Origin: Edaphochlamys debaryana
Taxonomy: Eukaryota; Chlorophyta; Chlorophyceae; Chlamydomonadales
DNA length: 64,000 nt
Direction of reading: 5' to 3'
Assembly: GCA_016858145.1 (NCBI GenBank)
Contig: JAEHOE010000027.1
Span: 1 to 64,000 of the forward strand
Made by a program: the position numbers and the translations under genes. Below, in pieces: positions 32,501-44,799 of the stretch. A model generated the notes under the pieces. It searched no databases, was not told the origin of the DNA, and was given only the letters and a program-made list of their open reading frames with translations. How positions within the stretch are numbered: the first letter of the stretch is position 1; each line of letters begins with the position of its first letter.

Positions 32501-35500
32501 GGAGAGGAAAGCAGGGAGGGCAGGGGGGAGAGGGGCAAGGCCGAGTAGTGACGAGAGGAACTCCCAACGAGACAAGAAGCGAACGAGAAGCAGGGAACCC
32601 AGGTCGCAAAGGGCCGGAGAGGGCGCGGGGTGCCATGGCCGCCATCCTTACCACCACCGCTCCCCCCAAGTTGCCCCCCCACACACACCCCCAAGTTGCC
32701 CCACCCTACCTTGTGCGCTGACGCCTCGTCGGCCGTGATGTGCTCCCCGCACTGCGCCAGGAGACCTTGCACCTGGGGGGTCGTAGGGGAGGGGGACAAA
32801 GGTGAGGCACACGGGAGCAGCTGCACGTCTATGGGGCTCACACCCGCGTTTTCCCCGCACACCCCTTTCCAGGGACGCTGCGTCACGATACGTAGCACAC
32901 GCACTATGCTCAGGCGGGGCGGGTGACCCCGCGCAGTCTCCGGGAGGGCACGGGGGGGCTGGCAGCCAGGAGGGACCATGAGGCATGGGGCCTCAGGGGG
33001 GGGAGGAGACGGGCGGGCGGGCCTCACCTTGAGCACGTTCCCGGTGCCGCCGGTGGTTATGACGTGGTCCACGTCACGTGGATGCCCCCGCCCATACACA
33101 CACGTTTTCGCCCTCGGCCTCCCCCGCCGCCCCCGCCCCACCCCCCACCTTGAGCACGTTCCCGGTGCCGGCGTACGCGCACGAGTCGAGCGTGGCGACC
33201 GCGAAGGCGCTGATGCGGTCAGACAGGGTGCGGGCCACCTGACAGGGGGGGAGGGGGAGGGGGAAGGGTGCGCAGAGGGATGGGAGGAGGTGAGGTGACG
33301 TGAGGTGAGACCCTGCCCTCATACTGTTCCCGGTCCTCTGGCCCCCCTCTTCACACTGAACCACCTTTCCTAGTTTAGGGTTTAGGGTTCCCCCCAACCC
33401 CCCAAGTCCATCCCCACCTCGACGGTAGCTTCCGCCAGCTCCTGGCGGCCCAGGAACAGCAGCCCCAGCGCCAGGCTCAGCAGCTTGGCGTAGGGCGTGG
33501 ACAGCTCCACGTCGGAGCGGGTCATGAGCGCCTATGGGGGGGAGAGGGGGGGAGAAGGGGGGGAAAGCGTGTGTGTTTTGAGCACGGGGCCAGCGGCCGT
33601 ACGGGGGTTGTAGGGCATGCACAGCTCGACCCGCCACCCCACCCCTCTAGCGTGCATCGCAGCCACCCGCGCAGCCCCCTTGACGGCTCAGGCACATTTG
33701 CCGTACACTGCCGTACGGTGGCTGTACGAACGCTGCCGTACCTGCAGGATGCTCATGACGACGTCCTCGCGGCCCGTGCTGTTGAACACCAGCCCCAGGG
33801 AGAGCGCGGCGAAGGCCGAGACCTGGGGCGGGAGGAGGCGGCATCGGGGGGGGGGGGGATTGAGTGAGGGGGCTTCGCGCAGGTGGAGGGAACGCGCAGG
33901 CAGGGCTGAGGGCGCCCCTTCCCCCATCGCCTTTGCAGGCAGCCCCTGACACGTCATCCTTCCCCTGGCCTGTCCTCTCCCCGGCCCCACATCCACGGGC
34001 GCCTTCCTGTCCACCAGCCAGCGTTGCTGCTCACCCCCGGCTGAGCACACGCCCCTTCGCCACGCGAACCACAACACACGCGCGTGACACGCCCTGTCAT
34101 TCCCCCGCCAATTCCCCCCCCAGCCCCAACCCCACCTCCACGGGCGCCTCGCTGTCCACCACCAGGGGGGTGAGCAGCTCGCACACCTCCTCGCGGCCCG
34201 TGCCTGCGTACGCCAGGCCCAGGCCCAGGATGGCACCTGGAAGTCGAAAAGGCGCGAGGGGATGAGTAATGTTATTGCGCTTTGCCTAACCGGGCAGAGT
34301 ATCCGCCGTCTAGCTCTGTTCGCTGATGCATGCAGCGCCGAAGTCACAGGACTCGCAGCACACACTGCCGTAACCGGGCCCAGCACCCGCCTCACATCCC
34401 TGTCCGCTCAGGCCACCCAGATGCGCAGCGCTTAGTCAACCAGCTGCCGTACACTGCCGTACCTGTACGGATGTTGAGGTCGCTGTTGGACACGTAGTCT
34501 GAGATGAGGGCGAAGGCGGGGTCGTTCTCGTTCTGAACGCACGAGTTCACCACGCCGATGGCCAGCAGCGCGCCCGCCTGTAAGAGGAGGGGGGGGGGGG
34601 TACAAGGGTGGAAGGGTGCGCGTTAGGGATAGGGGTTGGATGGGTTATCAGCCTAAGAACTGGGAGTGGCCAATGGCCAGCAGCGCGCCCGCCTGGGAGG
34701 GAGGGAAGAGGAGGGGGGCGAGGGGTGAGGGATAGAGATCACCCGTAAGTTGCGGCCTGAGGCAAGTGCGCGGGGCCTCCCCCGACGGCGGCGTGCAACG
34801 AAGGCCCTTAGACGCAAACCCGCCCCGTGAACCCGGACGAACTGTCCAGCCCGCCGGCCCGCATGACTCACCACCACGTAAGGGTCGGTCGAGTACAGGT
34901 ACTTGTCGATCTGCGTACCGCAGCGGATCCAAGGGCGGGCGCATCAGTATCACAGCACGATTCGAGCCCTGCGCCCACCACCCTCCCAGCAACACTTAGC
35001 CGCACCTGTCCCCAAGACCACATCAGGGCCTCCCAGCCCAGCAGCCATGCCTTGAACCCGCGCTTCCACCCCACACCGTATCCCCATCCCCACCCCAACC
35101 CCACCCTTCCCTCCCTCCTCCCCCCCAGTTGCTTGCCTGCGGCAGGCCGCCCTCCACGTCCCACAGCGTCACCAGCCCCAGACTGGCGGTGGCCGAGATC
35201 TTGCCGTGATCCTTGTTCTTGAAGATCCAGTGTACGGACTCCGCCGAGGCACCTGACAGGGGGGGACGGGGTGGAGGGTAAGAGCAGGGTCAGGGGAGGA
35301 TGGGGAACGGGTGGTGTGAGGCCAATCGCGCACTACCCTCTCGTACAACAGCCGCGCGATCCCCTTCCAGTTCGCTTCCCGACTGCCTTCTTTTACGCCC
35401 AGTAGAGGCCCCCTCGACCTCACCCCCACCCAGCACGCCCACCCCCACCCCCACCCCCACCCAGCCCCCAGCACGCCCCACGCCCAGCACGCCCACCCCC

Positions 35501-38296
35501 ACCCCACCCCACCCGACCCCACCCCCCACCCACCCGCCTCCGCCGTGCCGACCGTCACCAGCTTGTCCTGCCCAAACCCGGCGTTGACGAAGGCGTTCAC
35601 GAAGGTGGCGGCCAGGTTGGCGCGGGCCGAGTCCACGGCGGCGGCGCCCGCGGGCGCGCGGCCCTCGGTCAGGTGCGTCTTGTACACGTCCTCCGGGGTC
35701 TTGGCCTCCACCACGTCCAGGTCACGAGCCAGGGCCAGGAAGTGCTCCGAGAGCTTGGAGTTGGAGATGATCTCACGCAGGGACTGGGGGGGAGGGGGAT
35801 CAGGTAAGAGGGATCAGGTAAGAGGGGAGGGGAGGGGGGAGGGGATGGTGAGGCGGCGGTGCGGCCCGGCTACTGGAGTCCTTTCTTCTGGTGCGGGGCA
35901 GTGCTGCCCTCACTGCTCCCGCCGTGCCCCCGTCGCGACCCTCTGCCCCCCCTCGAGACCTGTTCACATAACCCCCCGCAACCCCGTACGGTTCCAGGTG
36001 TTGCGGCGACCCTGTCCTCGCGACGCCCTGTGTCGCGGCAGCCCCCCTCCCAAGCGCAACCGCTCGGAGCGCCTCCTCCCCTTCCCCCCCCCCCCCGTCC
36101 CATACACCCCCTCCTCCCGCCCCCCACCTCCCGGCCCATACACCCCTCTTGCCCCTCCCCCCCACCTCCCGCAGCGTGTCGTCCTCAACGGCCGCTGGGC
36201 CCTCCTCCAGGTTGATGGCGAAGCCGTGCCTGGGCGGGAGGACAGGCGCGGTCAGCGGGTCATGAAGAGCAACGGCGCCCCTCCACTCGGCTACCTCACC
36301 TGGCCAGCAGGTGCAGCTACTCTCAGCCCCTTCCCAACCACCCAACTTCCCAACCACCCAACCACTCCCAACCACCCAACCACCCCACCTGGCCAGCAGG
36401 TAGCCCAGCTGCTTCTTCTGCAGCGGCTCGGCGCAGGCCGCGAAGGTCGCCTCCACGTCCTCCCGGCTGTTGAGCCGCAGCGCCACGCGCAGCGCGTCGT
36501 GCCACTTGTGCTGCGCCGTGTAGATGCGGTACGACAGGCGCAGTACGGCAGCGTCGTCCGGCTCCGGCAGGTACGCGCAGCAGGACGTGAGGTACAGGCA
36601 CGTGCGGCCGTAGTTCTTGTCGTCCACGTGGGCCTCCAGCAGGTCCAGGGACTCGACCTGACAGGGGGGGGAGAAGCGGGAGGAGGAGGGATTGAAAACG
36701 GCGAGGGAGGACCAGGAGAGAAGGCAGTGGGGGGGGTGAGACGCGCGGGCGCTCCGCCAGCGGATGGGAGGGTGCTGTTGCTGGGTGCAGCTACCCTCGA
36801 CTTTTGACCTTGCCGGTAACCCGTTGCCTCCGTGACATGCCTGACACTAGCTCAATGGGCGCCGCTGCCCCGCATTGGTCCGACGGTAGCCCCCCCCAGG
36901 GACCCAGGCAGGGTTTTCCCTCCAGTCCTGGTCCAGGACAACTTTTGGGGTTGGGTCCTTTTGCCAGGAAGGTTTTGGGGTCGGTTCCTGCTGGCCAGGA
37001 AAGGCTTGGGCCGCGTGACAGCGCGGCTGCTGGAGGCCCATAGGACAAAGGCAGCGGAGCTACCCTGGCCTCCAGGAAAGCTTTTCCGCCCCCGTCCCTG
37101 GGCCTTTCCTGGCCTCCCGCCCGAAGCCCATCAAGCGCGCCTAGTCAACTCGCCGCTGGGACCCGCGTGCGGCACCACATTAGCAGCTTTCCATCAGAAT
37201 TGTCCTAAAGCTAAAAACACGCGGCGCTGAGGCCACAGTACGTGATTCACGCCCCGCACACGCAAAGGGCCCAGGAGAGGGTCAGGCCGAACTACTGCCG
37301 GCCAGGACAGGCAGCGGGCTAGGCAAGGGCCAGTTTCCTGGAGGGCTTAGGAGCGACGCGCGGCGGCTTTCCTGGCCTGACAGGGCGTTTTGCAAAACCC
37401 GTGGAGAACCCTGGACCCAGGTCTTTGCTGTTCACAACAGCAGGCCTCCTCGGGCCCAGACGCCACGCCCAAGTGTTCTGCAATCCCAGACCTATCACGC
37501 CCTTGCCACTTCACAGGCCTGCAGCCCCAAGCCGATAAGCGCCATTCCAGGTTCCCACCGTAGCCGAACAGTACCTCCCCTACCCTGAGCACCCTCCCAA
37601 ACTGGCCAGACGAAATGCATCCTCCCACTCGTGCCAGCCCGTGGGACAGGCCCCACCGCCCCAACCCTCGCAGCCCCGCGTTTCCCTCACCTCCAGCAGA
37701 AGGTCCACAGCCTCTGGCTCCGCATTGTGCGTCATGTGGTACGGCACGATTTGCCGTACGAGGGCCATGAGGTCGTCGACGTTGGCCGCGGGGTCGGCGT
37801 CCCGGCGCACCCGGAACTCCTCCGCAATCTCCCCTGACAGGTGGCGGATGTACTCGTGCCCCCATATGCCCAGCTCCGTGGTGGAGCCCACCAGGCGGTA
37901 CTTGAGGACCTCACGGCTGAGCTCCTTGGTGGTGGCCAGGATGGAGATGACATCGGCCAGGAGGGCGCGGTTCTCGGCCTGAGACGCGGACATGGTCTCA
38001 TGCCGCGCCTTCAGGGCGTCAAAGTGGGGACGCAGGAACTTGAGGGGCTTGGGCACGCTGGTCATAGACGCCGTGGCTGAGCGAATTTCCGATATCATGC
38101 TGGTCAGGGCGAGCTTGACGACCCCAGCGTCCGGCTCGCTGAGACGCTCGACCATAAGCTCCAGGTTGGTCTTAAGCGCCAGCTCCTCCTCGCTGAGCTC
38201 GGGCTCCTTGGGCTCATCCTTCTTGCCCTTTGCGTCCTTCGCGTCCTTCTTAGCCTCCTTCACCTCCTCAGGCTTCTTATCACTAGGAGCGACCAT
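29597..38296 (-). CDS. RPN1: 26S proteasome regulatory subunit RPN1 (PSMD2)
   Basis: Twenty exons give 906 residues, close to the 908 of the human protein. Exons run: 38296-37691, 36657-36389, 36229-36166, 35783-35534, 35252-35137, 34910-34872, 34577-34463, 34236-34136, 33822-33742, 33531-33418, 33238-33149, 32772-32710, 32428-32327, 31995-31833, 31455-31361, 31263-31194, 30984-30845, 30562-30481, 29985-29876, 29647-29597. RPN1 is a scaffold of the 19S base that docks ubiquitin receptors and shuttle factors in cytosol and nucleus. The N-terminus is Lys/Glu-rich; the middle carries alanine-rich proteasome/cyclosome repeats; the C-terminus has the conserved THTTPVLL and ELATEE segments. Phase agrees at every junction. 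The intron after exon 5 starts with GC. Several introns contain copies of neighbouring exon ends. Full-length and apparently intact. Confidence 0.96.
30747..30789 (-). repeat. Exact 43-bp copy of the end of RPN1 exon 17 inside the next intron
   Basis: Positions 30747-30789 are identical to 30841-30883, which are the last 39 bases of exon 17 plus its GT donor. The copy thus offers a second donor in the same context, 94 bp downstream in the transcript. Confidence 0.9.
33374..33387 (+). repeat. Two telomere-type TTTAGGG units inside an RPN1 intron
   Basis: Two perfect TTTAGGG heptamers sit in the intron between RPN1 exons 10 and 11. TTTAGGG is the plant-type telomere repeat also found in some volvocine algae. 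Two units may be chance or a trace of telomerase-mediated break repair. Confidence 0.6.
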
Positions 38297-39165
38297 ACTA
38301 CCCTACGCCGCGCAGCGGCCTAGATCAGGAGCGCAGAGGTCGCAGAGATCTACCCGCCAGTTCACAAGTTATGTGGCCGGACGAATGCCTATCAGAGCTT
38401 GACGTGCGCATACAACGCGCTGCACGGGTAGTGTAGGCAGAATGCACTATGGAGAACGCGGCCGACCTTTGAGCCCGAGTGCATTAGCAGAGGCGGGATG
38501 GGCCAGGCCGCCTCTAAGCCGCGTGCCTCCAAGTGCTTGGGTAAGGAATGGAAATTTTAACGCAATGAGATTCGCGGGGGGAAAGGAGAGGGCCATTCGG
38601 TGGGGGGTCCTGTTCGTCGCGCTCGGCACCCACGCCCGTCCCGGCCGCGCTGCCCTCTTGGCTTCACTGGCTGACATCGCCATCGCGTGTCACTCCTGTT
38701 GCACGGACCTTACCTGACGCACACGGACAGCGTTGGACGAAGAGCAAGGGTTGCAGCTGTTGTGTCTTGCCATTCCCGCGGCTTTGGCCAATACGCTGTC
38801 TATGGTCGTGCCCCCGGTCCCCGGCCGATACCCTTCAGCCCACGGCTGCGCTGAGTCCTTACTACGTCCAGAAACGAGCGCAGCACACCGTTGTGACTAT
38901 GTTTATTTAACAGTCTGCTTCCATTGCCCGCGACATCCTCGGGCAGGCAGGCCGGGGGCGCGTGCCTTGTAATCTGCATGCACACGGGGTCTAGTCCCCC
39001 GACCCCGACCCCCGAGCAAGCACGATCAGGCGCATTCAAGACCGCGCTGAGAGCGCCGAAGGCCTCCATCCCGCCAAGGCTGCGCCACGCCGCCCGGCCC
39101 CGACACACTCACATACCACACAGTCCGCCCGTTCCCTGCCAAGCCCTCCTCCGCATCCGCCCGCA
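38297..39165. other. Intergenic stretch between glycosyltransferase-like gene 1 and RPN1
   Basis: This interval must contain the RPN1 promoter (right of 38296, minus gene) and the 3' UTR of the glycosyltransferase-like gene ending at 39166. No gene, clear TATA box or TGTAA signal on the minus strand was recognised. Confidence 0.5.
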
Positions 39166-41785
39166 TCAGGCCCGCGGGCACACCCCCGCGCCGCCACCCC
39201 GATCCCTCGGTTCCAGCAGCGCACTGCAGCCGCGGCCCCCAGCCCCAACTAAGTGCCCACCCTCTCCCCCACCCCCACTCCCACCCCCTCCCTCACCCCC
39301 CAGCAGGTGGGCCATCTCGCTGAACCCCGAGCGGCTCAGCACCAGGCACCTGGCGCGCACCAGCACGCCGAAGTCTGCCAGGGAGGCCAGGTGCAGCTTC
39401 ACCAGATCCAGATCCAGATCCAGATCCAAACCCTGGATCTGGTCATGGGGATCCATCCGAGAAAGCACTGGCGCTGTGCCGGCCTCGGCGCCGGTCGCCG
39501 AAGGGGTGTGCGGCGCTTGTTTCGGCGTTGGGGGCGGGCCAGCCCAGCCTGGATCCAGCCCCGGCTCAAGTCCTGGATCCAGCTCACGAGGAGGCGGGTG
39601 AAGGCCCACTGCGTCATCAGCCGTATGGGGCAGCCTGTGCGTCTTGAAGTGCAGCGGCGCCGAACGGGGGCTGCGCCAGGCGGGCAGCAGCCCCGCGGCG
39701 GCCTGGGCCCTGAGCTCGGCGTTGTCCGTTATGAGCAGGAGGGCCAGGCCGGGGACCGCGAGGGCCGGGGGGGCCGCGGGGGGCGTGGAGCTATTGCGTG
39801 CGGGGAGTACCGGCCTGTCCCTTGTGAGGCGTGCCCCTGTCCTGTCGGTGGCGCCAGTGGAGGTGGGGCTCATGGTGGTGGCGGCGCTTGGGGGGAGGAC
39901 CGGCCTGTCCCTGACCAAGTGGGTCCCTGTGCCAACGGCGGCGCCGGGGGCTGGCGGAGCCAGGGAGGAGGCCAGGTGGTGCGCGCACCGCTCCGCCTCG
40001 CCCAGCAGCTCCCCCAGGCTGCCGGTGCGGTGCCGGTGGATGGGCCGCTCCTCGCCTGCGGAGTGCGGGCGAGAGGGTAGGGAGGCCACAGCCGCACGCC
40101 TCATGTCCTCGGCCACACTCGTCCCAGTGGACGTCCCAGCGCTATGGAGCTGTGCAACCAGGCAGTCTCCTCTGCGAAGTCTGTGTCCCTGAGGCCGCCC
40201 CGCCCCCGCTCACCCACTTGCCCCCCCAGGCGCAGGTGCACGGCCACGAAGGGCTGCCCCGGCGCCACGCCCACACTCGCCAGCGCAGCGTCAGTGGCCT
40301 GGAGGGGTGGGGGTGGGGGGCAGGGGGGGGGGGGTAACGGGCTGGGGGCGGAGGGCGGCGCAGAGGGGAAGGGAAAGGTTGGGAAGATAAGCAAAAGGGA
40401 GGGCACGCAAGGTGCTACCCCTGGCCCGTCGCGCAGCACAGCAGGGCCGCAGGGCAGGGCGCGTGCCGAGCCGACACCGGCAACTGCTCTCACCGCCTCC
40501 AGCCCAGGCGACAGCCTGAACAGCGCTCGCGTCAGGGCCGACGGCAGGTGGCCGTCGTCCGGAGCAGGCGGCAGCAGATGGGGACGCGCGCCCCTGCCCC
40601 CGCCACCCTCCCGGCCTCCGGCGCCGTCAGGCTCCCAGGAGAGGGGCATGTTTGTAGCCAGGGTCACCACGCGCTGCCGCCGGGCAGTTTCGTTCCAGAG
40701 CAGGCCCTTAGGGATTGTGGAACCATAATGTAAGGCAGGGGAAGGGGGGGCATCAGCCTGGGAGGCGGGGCACCGGGCACGGCAGAGTCTACGGGGCCCT
40801 TCCCTTCGCCCTTATCTTCGGCCCGCCTGTGTCCTCCAGTGTGTATGCACGCACCTGCGCCAAGTCGCTTGCGAGCTGGGCTTTGTCGTGCGCCGCGCTG
40901 TAGCGAAAGTGCACTCTGGACTGCGCGACGTCCCGGGCAGTGTCTATCCCCAGGTCGGGCGTGAGGCGCCAATCGATGTGGGCGGGGGCCAGGAAGTGCT
41001 CCAGGGGGGCGGGCACCTCTTGGTGGACGAGCAACACGCGCTGGGGGTAGGGGGTAGGGGTGGGTTATACTTGGAAAGGCGGAGGGGAGGTGGGGCTCAA
41101 GGGTTGGCGCGTGGGAGCAGAGGTGGGCAAGGTGGCACGGAAACGGGCTTGGGTCCTCGCAGTCCATACACCGGACCAGTGTTTGTGCCCCATGCCCCGT
41201 CCCCCACCAACTCTCCATCGTCCATCCCCTTCCATCCCCACCCCAACCCGGCCAGACCGGTGCTTGTGCACCCTGTCGAGCCCCCGACCAGGTCCCCGCC
41301 ACCGCCTCAACCCCTGCCCAGCCCGCGGCCTACTTGCGTTGCTGCCGCCAGGCGCACGGCGAAGGCGATGCCTCGCATGCGGTCCCCGAGCCCCGCGCAG
41401 TGCGTGCGGTCAAAGTTGCGATCGTGCTGCAGGAAGCACGTCCACACCAGGTACTTGGCATCAGGATGGCCTCGCATCCGGCCATGAAACGCGACGTAGT
41501 CCGTCACCCAGCTGCACCTGCGCGCGAGCGTCGAAGAGGGCCGTCGAGGTCGGGTCGGGCAGGTGGATGGCATTCTCAACATCCTTGGACTAACACGAGT
41601 AACGCCTGATAAGCTGGCCCCGCAAACCTGCTGTCATGCCGCTCTGATTCCGATTTGCCCTGGGGCCACAGCTGGGGCTTTAAGGTCGGCGCTGACGTCC
41701 TCGGCGGCGATGTCTTGCGCCGGCATGTCGCGCAGGATGGCAGCAGCAAGAGCAGCGCCAGCACCGCGGGCCATGACTGAACCAT
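39166..41785 (-). CDS. Secretory glycosyltransferase-like protein, tandem copy 1
   Basis: Six exons (41785-41628, 41517-41334, 41040-40855, 40706-40494, 40298-40218, 40050-39166) give 568 residues in consistent phase. The N-terminus is a signal peptide or anchor (MVQSWPAVLALLLLLPSCA). Conserved parts shared with the neighbour are a Cys-Ala-Gly-Leu-Gly-Asp-Arg-x-Arg-Gly motif, an FVAVHLRLGG strand, an LLLITDN strand and a late ADFGVLV...SRSGFS segment. The GLGDR, HLR and SxSGF pattern is typical of fucosyltransferase-like GT-B enzymes that bind nucleotide sugar, so a Golgi glycosyltransferase is the best guess; donor and acceptor are unknown. A GATCCA hexamer repeat (39405-39430) makes an Asp-Leu run. 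The start could also be at 41797. An alternative intron near 39297-39210 was rejected because the unspliced C-terminus matches the neighbour. Confidence 0.75.
40209..40304 (-). repeat. Near-identical 96-bp tract shared by the two glycosyltransferase-like genes
   Basis: The tract matches 43061-43156 at 94 of 96 positions and covers a whole 81-nt exon plus both splice sites. Neighbouring homologous exons are only about 80-85% identical, so this exon has probably been homogenised by gene conversion. Confidence 0.8.
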
Positions 41786-42264
41786 AGGACCCAGCACGAG
41801 ATAGGAGAAGCGGTAAGGACTTGCCTGGGGTAAGGACTTTGCTGGTCAGACGGGGCATCCTGGGCGCCAAAGCGTCTTAGGTCTCGGACCAGCCGACTCA
41901 AACCTGGTCTCCTCTTCACGAATTCGCATCCATACCTCCACTCACATCCGCGCAAGACACTTGCTGAACCGGAGGACACGCTGACACGAACCCTGCTCCC
42001 GGCGCATCCACACCACCCTCCCGCCGCCGCCGGGACACCTTCAAACTGGTCCCGGTCCCAATACACGCCAGGACACCGGAACCCGCAGCCCCGCATTCGC
42101 GTCAGGCTTTGTTCATTCGTTGCGACCCCAGCAGCCTCATGCATCCGCCCATTGCTGACAGCCTGGATGCTCCGAGGCAGAGGCACCACCATCACCGCCA
42201 GACAAGCCTCCGTGAGCGTGCACGGCTCGGTCCTCTACGCCAAGATCAGGATTTGCTCCCATCA

Positions 42265-44799
42265 TCAGGCTTGGGGGCACAGCTGCGCAGTGTTGGTTTC
42301 GCTCGGCTCCAGCAGCGCCGTGCAGCTCTGCCCTCCCAGCAGCGCGGCCAGGTGGCTGAACCCGGACCGGCTCTGCAGCAGGCAGGGCGCGCGGACCAGG
42401 ATGCCGAAGTCCGCCATGGACGCAATGTGCATGCGGATCACGGCCTGCAGCTCCTCCGCCGACATGGCGCCAGGGGCCGGGCCCGCGAGGGCGCCTCCGT
42501 TGGATGCGGCCGCGCCTAGGGGCGCGGCCGCGCCGGCGGACGGCTTGGGGCCGTGCGGGTTCTGGACCTTGTTCAGGCGCAGGTGCACGGGCGTTATGTT
42601 GGGGCTGATCCAGTTGCCCAGCTGCCGTGCGATGGCCATCTCCCGCAGGTGCAGGTTGTCTGTGATCAGGACCAGGGGCGGCCGCCGGAACGCGCCGCCG
42701 CCTCCGCGTTCGGGAATGACGGCTGCCCAGCCCTCGGCTACGGTGCCTCCGGCGGCGCCTCCGCTTGAGCCCTCGGCGCTGCCGGTGCCTGCCCGGGCTC
42801 TGCCGGCGTGGCTCCCAGCGGAGGCGTCGGTGCCGTTGGCGGGCAGGCCGCCCCGCAGCCAGCGCGCGCAGCGGGCCGCGGCCTTAACGAGCGTGTGGGT
42901 GTTGTTGTGGAGGTGCCTCTGGATGGCCTTGGTCTCCCCTGGACGTCCGAGGGTAAGAGCAAGGGCATAGAAGCTTTACCGGGTTTACGATACGTGCATG
43001 TAAGCCGACCCACATCAACCCGAAGCGGCCCTCCGGCGCCCCCGCCCCGCCCCGCCCCCACTCACCCACTTGCCCCCCCAGGCGCAGGTGGGCGGCCACG
43101 AAGGGCTGCCCCGGCGCCACGCCCACACTCGCCAGCGCAGCGTCAGTGGCCTGGAGGGCAACAGGGGCGGGCGGGAAGGGTGCGAGTTGACAAGCAATGT
43201 TAGAGGTGGAACCGCCGAGTGCAAGGCCTGGACCGGGCCGCATGTGACTCGAGCCATGTGAGCGACCAGACCGTGCCTGCACCCTGTGACCCGGCCTACC
43301 GCCTCAAGCTCCGGCGAGAGCTTGAACAGGGCCCGCGTGAGCTCCCCCTGCATCTCCACCGGCACTGGCGGCAGCTGCTGGTCTGCGGGGGCGGGATAGG
43401 AGGGAGCACAGAGGAAAGAGCGAACCCCAAGACGTCAACGCTTCCCAGCTGCGCATTCTCTGCCCCACCACATGCAACAACAGTCCCTGTGCCCACGACC
43501 ACCCGTCCGTACGCCAGCGCACCGTCGCTGACGTTGCCCCGGTAGGTGGGGGGCATGTTGGTGGCAATGGTCACGAAGCGCTGCGGCAGCAGCGGCAGCG
43601 TGCCCTGGGGGAAGCGCGGTGAGCGGGGAACAGGGGGCAGTGAAGGGCTGAGCCAGGCAAGGCACGACGTGGTAGGGCACTTTGGGGGCAGGGCATCGAC
43701 TCAATCTCCACACGGAAGAGCAGTACAGACGTACACAATTGCCGTACAGACGCGCGCACCCACATTCCGCAGGTGGCCGTCCACGCGCCTCTTGTCCACG
43801 GTCGCGCGGAACTTGAGGTGCCGCGCCGATTCCACCAGGTCCCTCCGCGGGTCTATCCCCAGGTCGGGCGTGAGGCGCCAGTCGATGTGGGTCGGCGACA
43901 GAAAGTGCTCCAGGGGGGCGGGGGCCTCCTGGTAGACCAGCAGCACGCGCTGTGGTGTGGAGGTCAAGGGCGTAAGGAGGACGGTAATGGGGCTGGTAAG
44001 GGCCAAGCTGGGCGGCGGTGATGAGGAGCGGGGATGAGGGCCCTTGTGCCGAGTACCGGTGGTTGCGAAGCGGGTCGAGGCGGGTCTGGCACCAGGGGTG
44101 ACCGCCCCAGGGGTGACCGCCCCGAGCGGTCCCGCACCTTGGTGGCCGCGGCGATGCGCACGGCGAAGGTTATGCCCCTCAGGCGGTCACCCAGGCCGCA
44201 GCTGCAGGCCAGGGAGAGAAGGGGTAGATAGGGATCACAGGCGTAGGAGCATTGAGTAAGGGCAGCCACACCTCTTTGATGGCCGCCCGTTCCATGCTCC
44301 CCCCCCACATCTCCATCCCACCCCACTCCCTCACGCCCAAGCCTCCCGGCTCACCAGCTCTTGTCAATGTTGCGCCTGTACGTAATCTCCTCGCCCGCGA
44401 CACCGTCCGCGCGGTAGCAGACCCAAACCAGGAAGCGCGCCGTGGCCGGGCTGGCCCGTGCCCGCCTGTGCCATTCGATGTACTCTGACAGCCACCCGCA
44501 GCTGCACGCCCAAGAGCCGGGACGACACAGGTGAGCAACTGAATAGGGCCTGTTGCGAGCGTAAGGCCGGCGGCGACCTGTTTTGCGCGTGCGACTAGAA
44601 TTAGAAGTGCCCACCTGCCGCCGCTACACGCGCGAGTGCTTGAATTAGCCTCTCCACCGCTAATAGTTGGCTGAGGCTCGGCTGTTTGCTGCTGAAGCCT
44701 GCGCCCTGGGGCGACAGCTGCCCGCGGCGATGCGCAGAGCGTGGGTAACAACAACAGGAATAACAATGCGCAGCTGAGTAGAGGCGCGGCGTTCCACAT
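42265..44799 (-). CDS. Secretory glycosyltransferase-like protein, tandem copy 2
   Basis: Eight exons (44799-44615, 44501-44355, 44201-44138, 43949-43764, 43604-43523, 43382-43300, 43150-43070, 42933-42265) give 498 residues in consistent phase. A clear signal peptide follows the start (LLSCALLFLLLLPTLCAS). The rest parallels the downstream neighbour: CGLGDRLRG, the block LEHFLSPTHIDWRLTPDLGI, FVAAHLRLGG, LVLITDN and FGILVRAP...SRSGFS. These motifs suggest a fucosyltransferase-like GT-B fold acting in the secretory pathway; substrate unknown. It has two introns more than its paralogue, one between exons 2-3 and one between 5-6. Its start lies 383 bp from the divergent thioesterase gene. Confidence 0.78.

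Noticed and set aside
35545..36807. 420-codon plus-strand open frame
   Set aside because: Antisense to RPN1 exons 2-4; low-complexity.
39210..39297. Possible last intron of glycosyltransferase-like gene 1
   Set aside because: GT and AG signals exist, but splicing shifts the frame and destroys the C-terminus that matches the paralogue.
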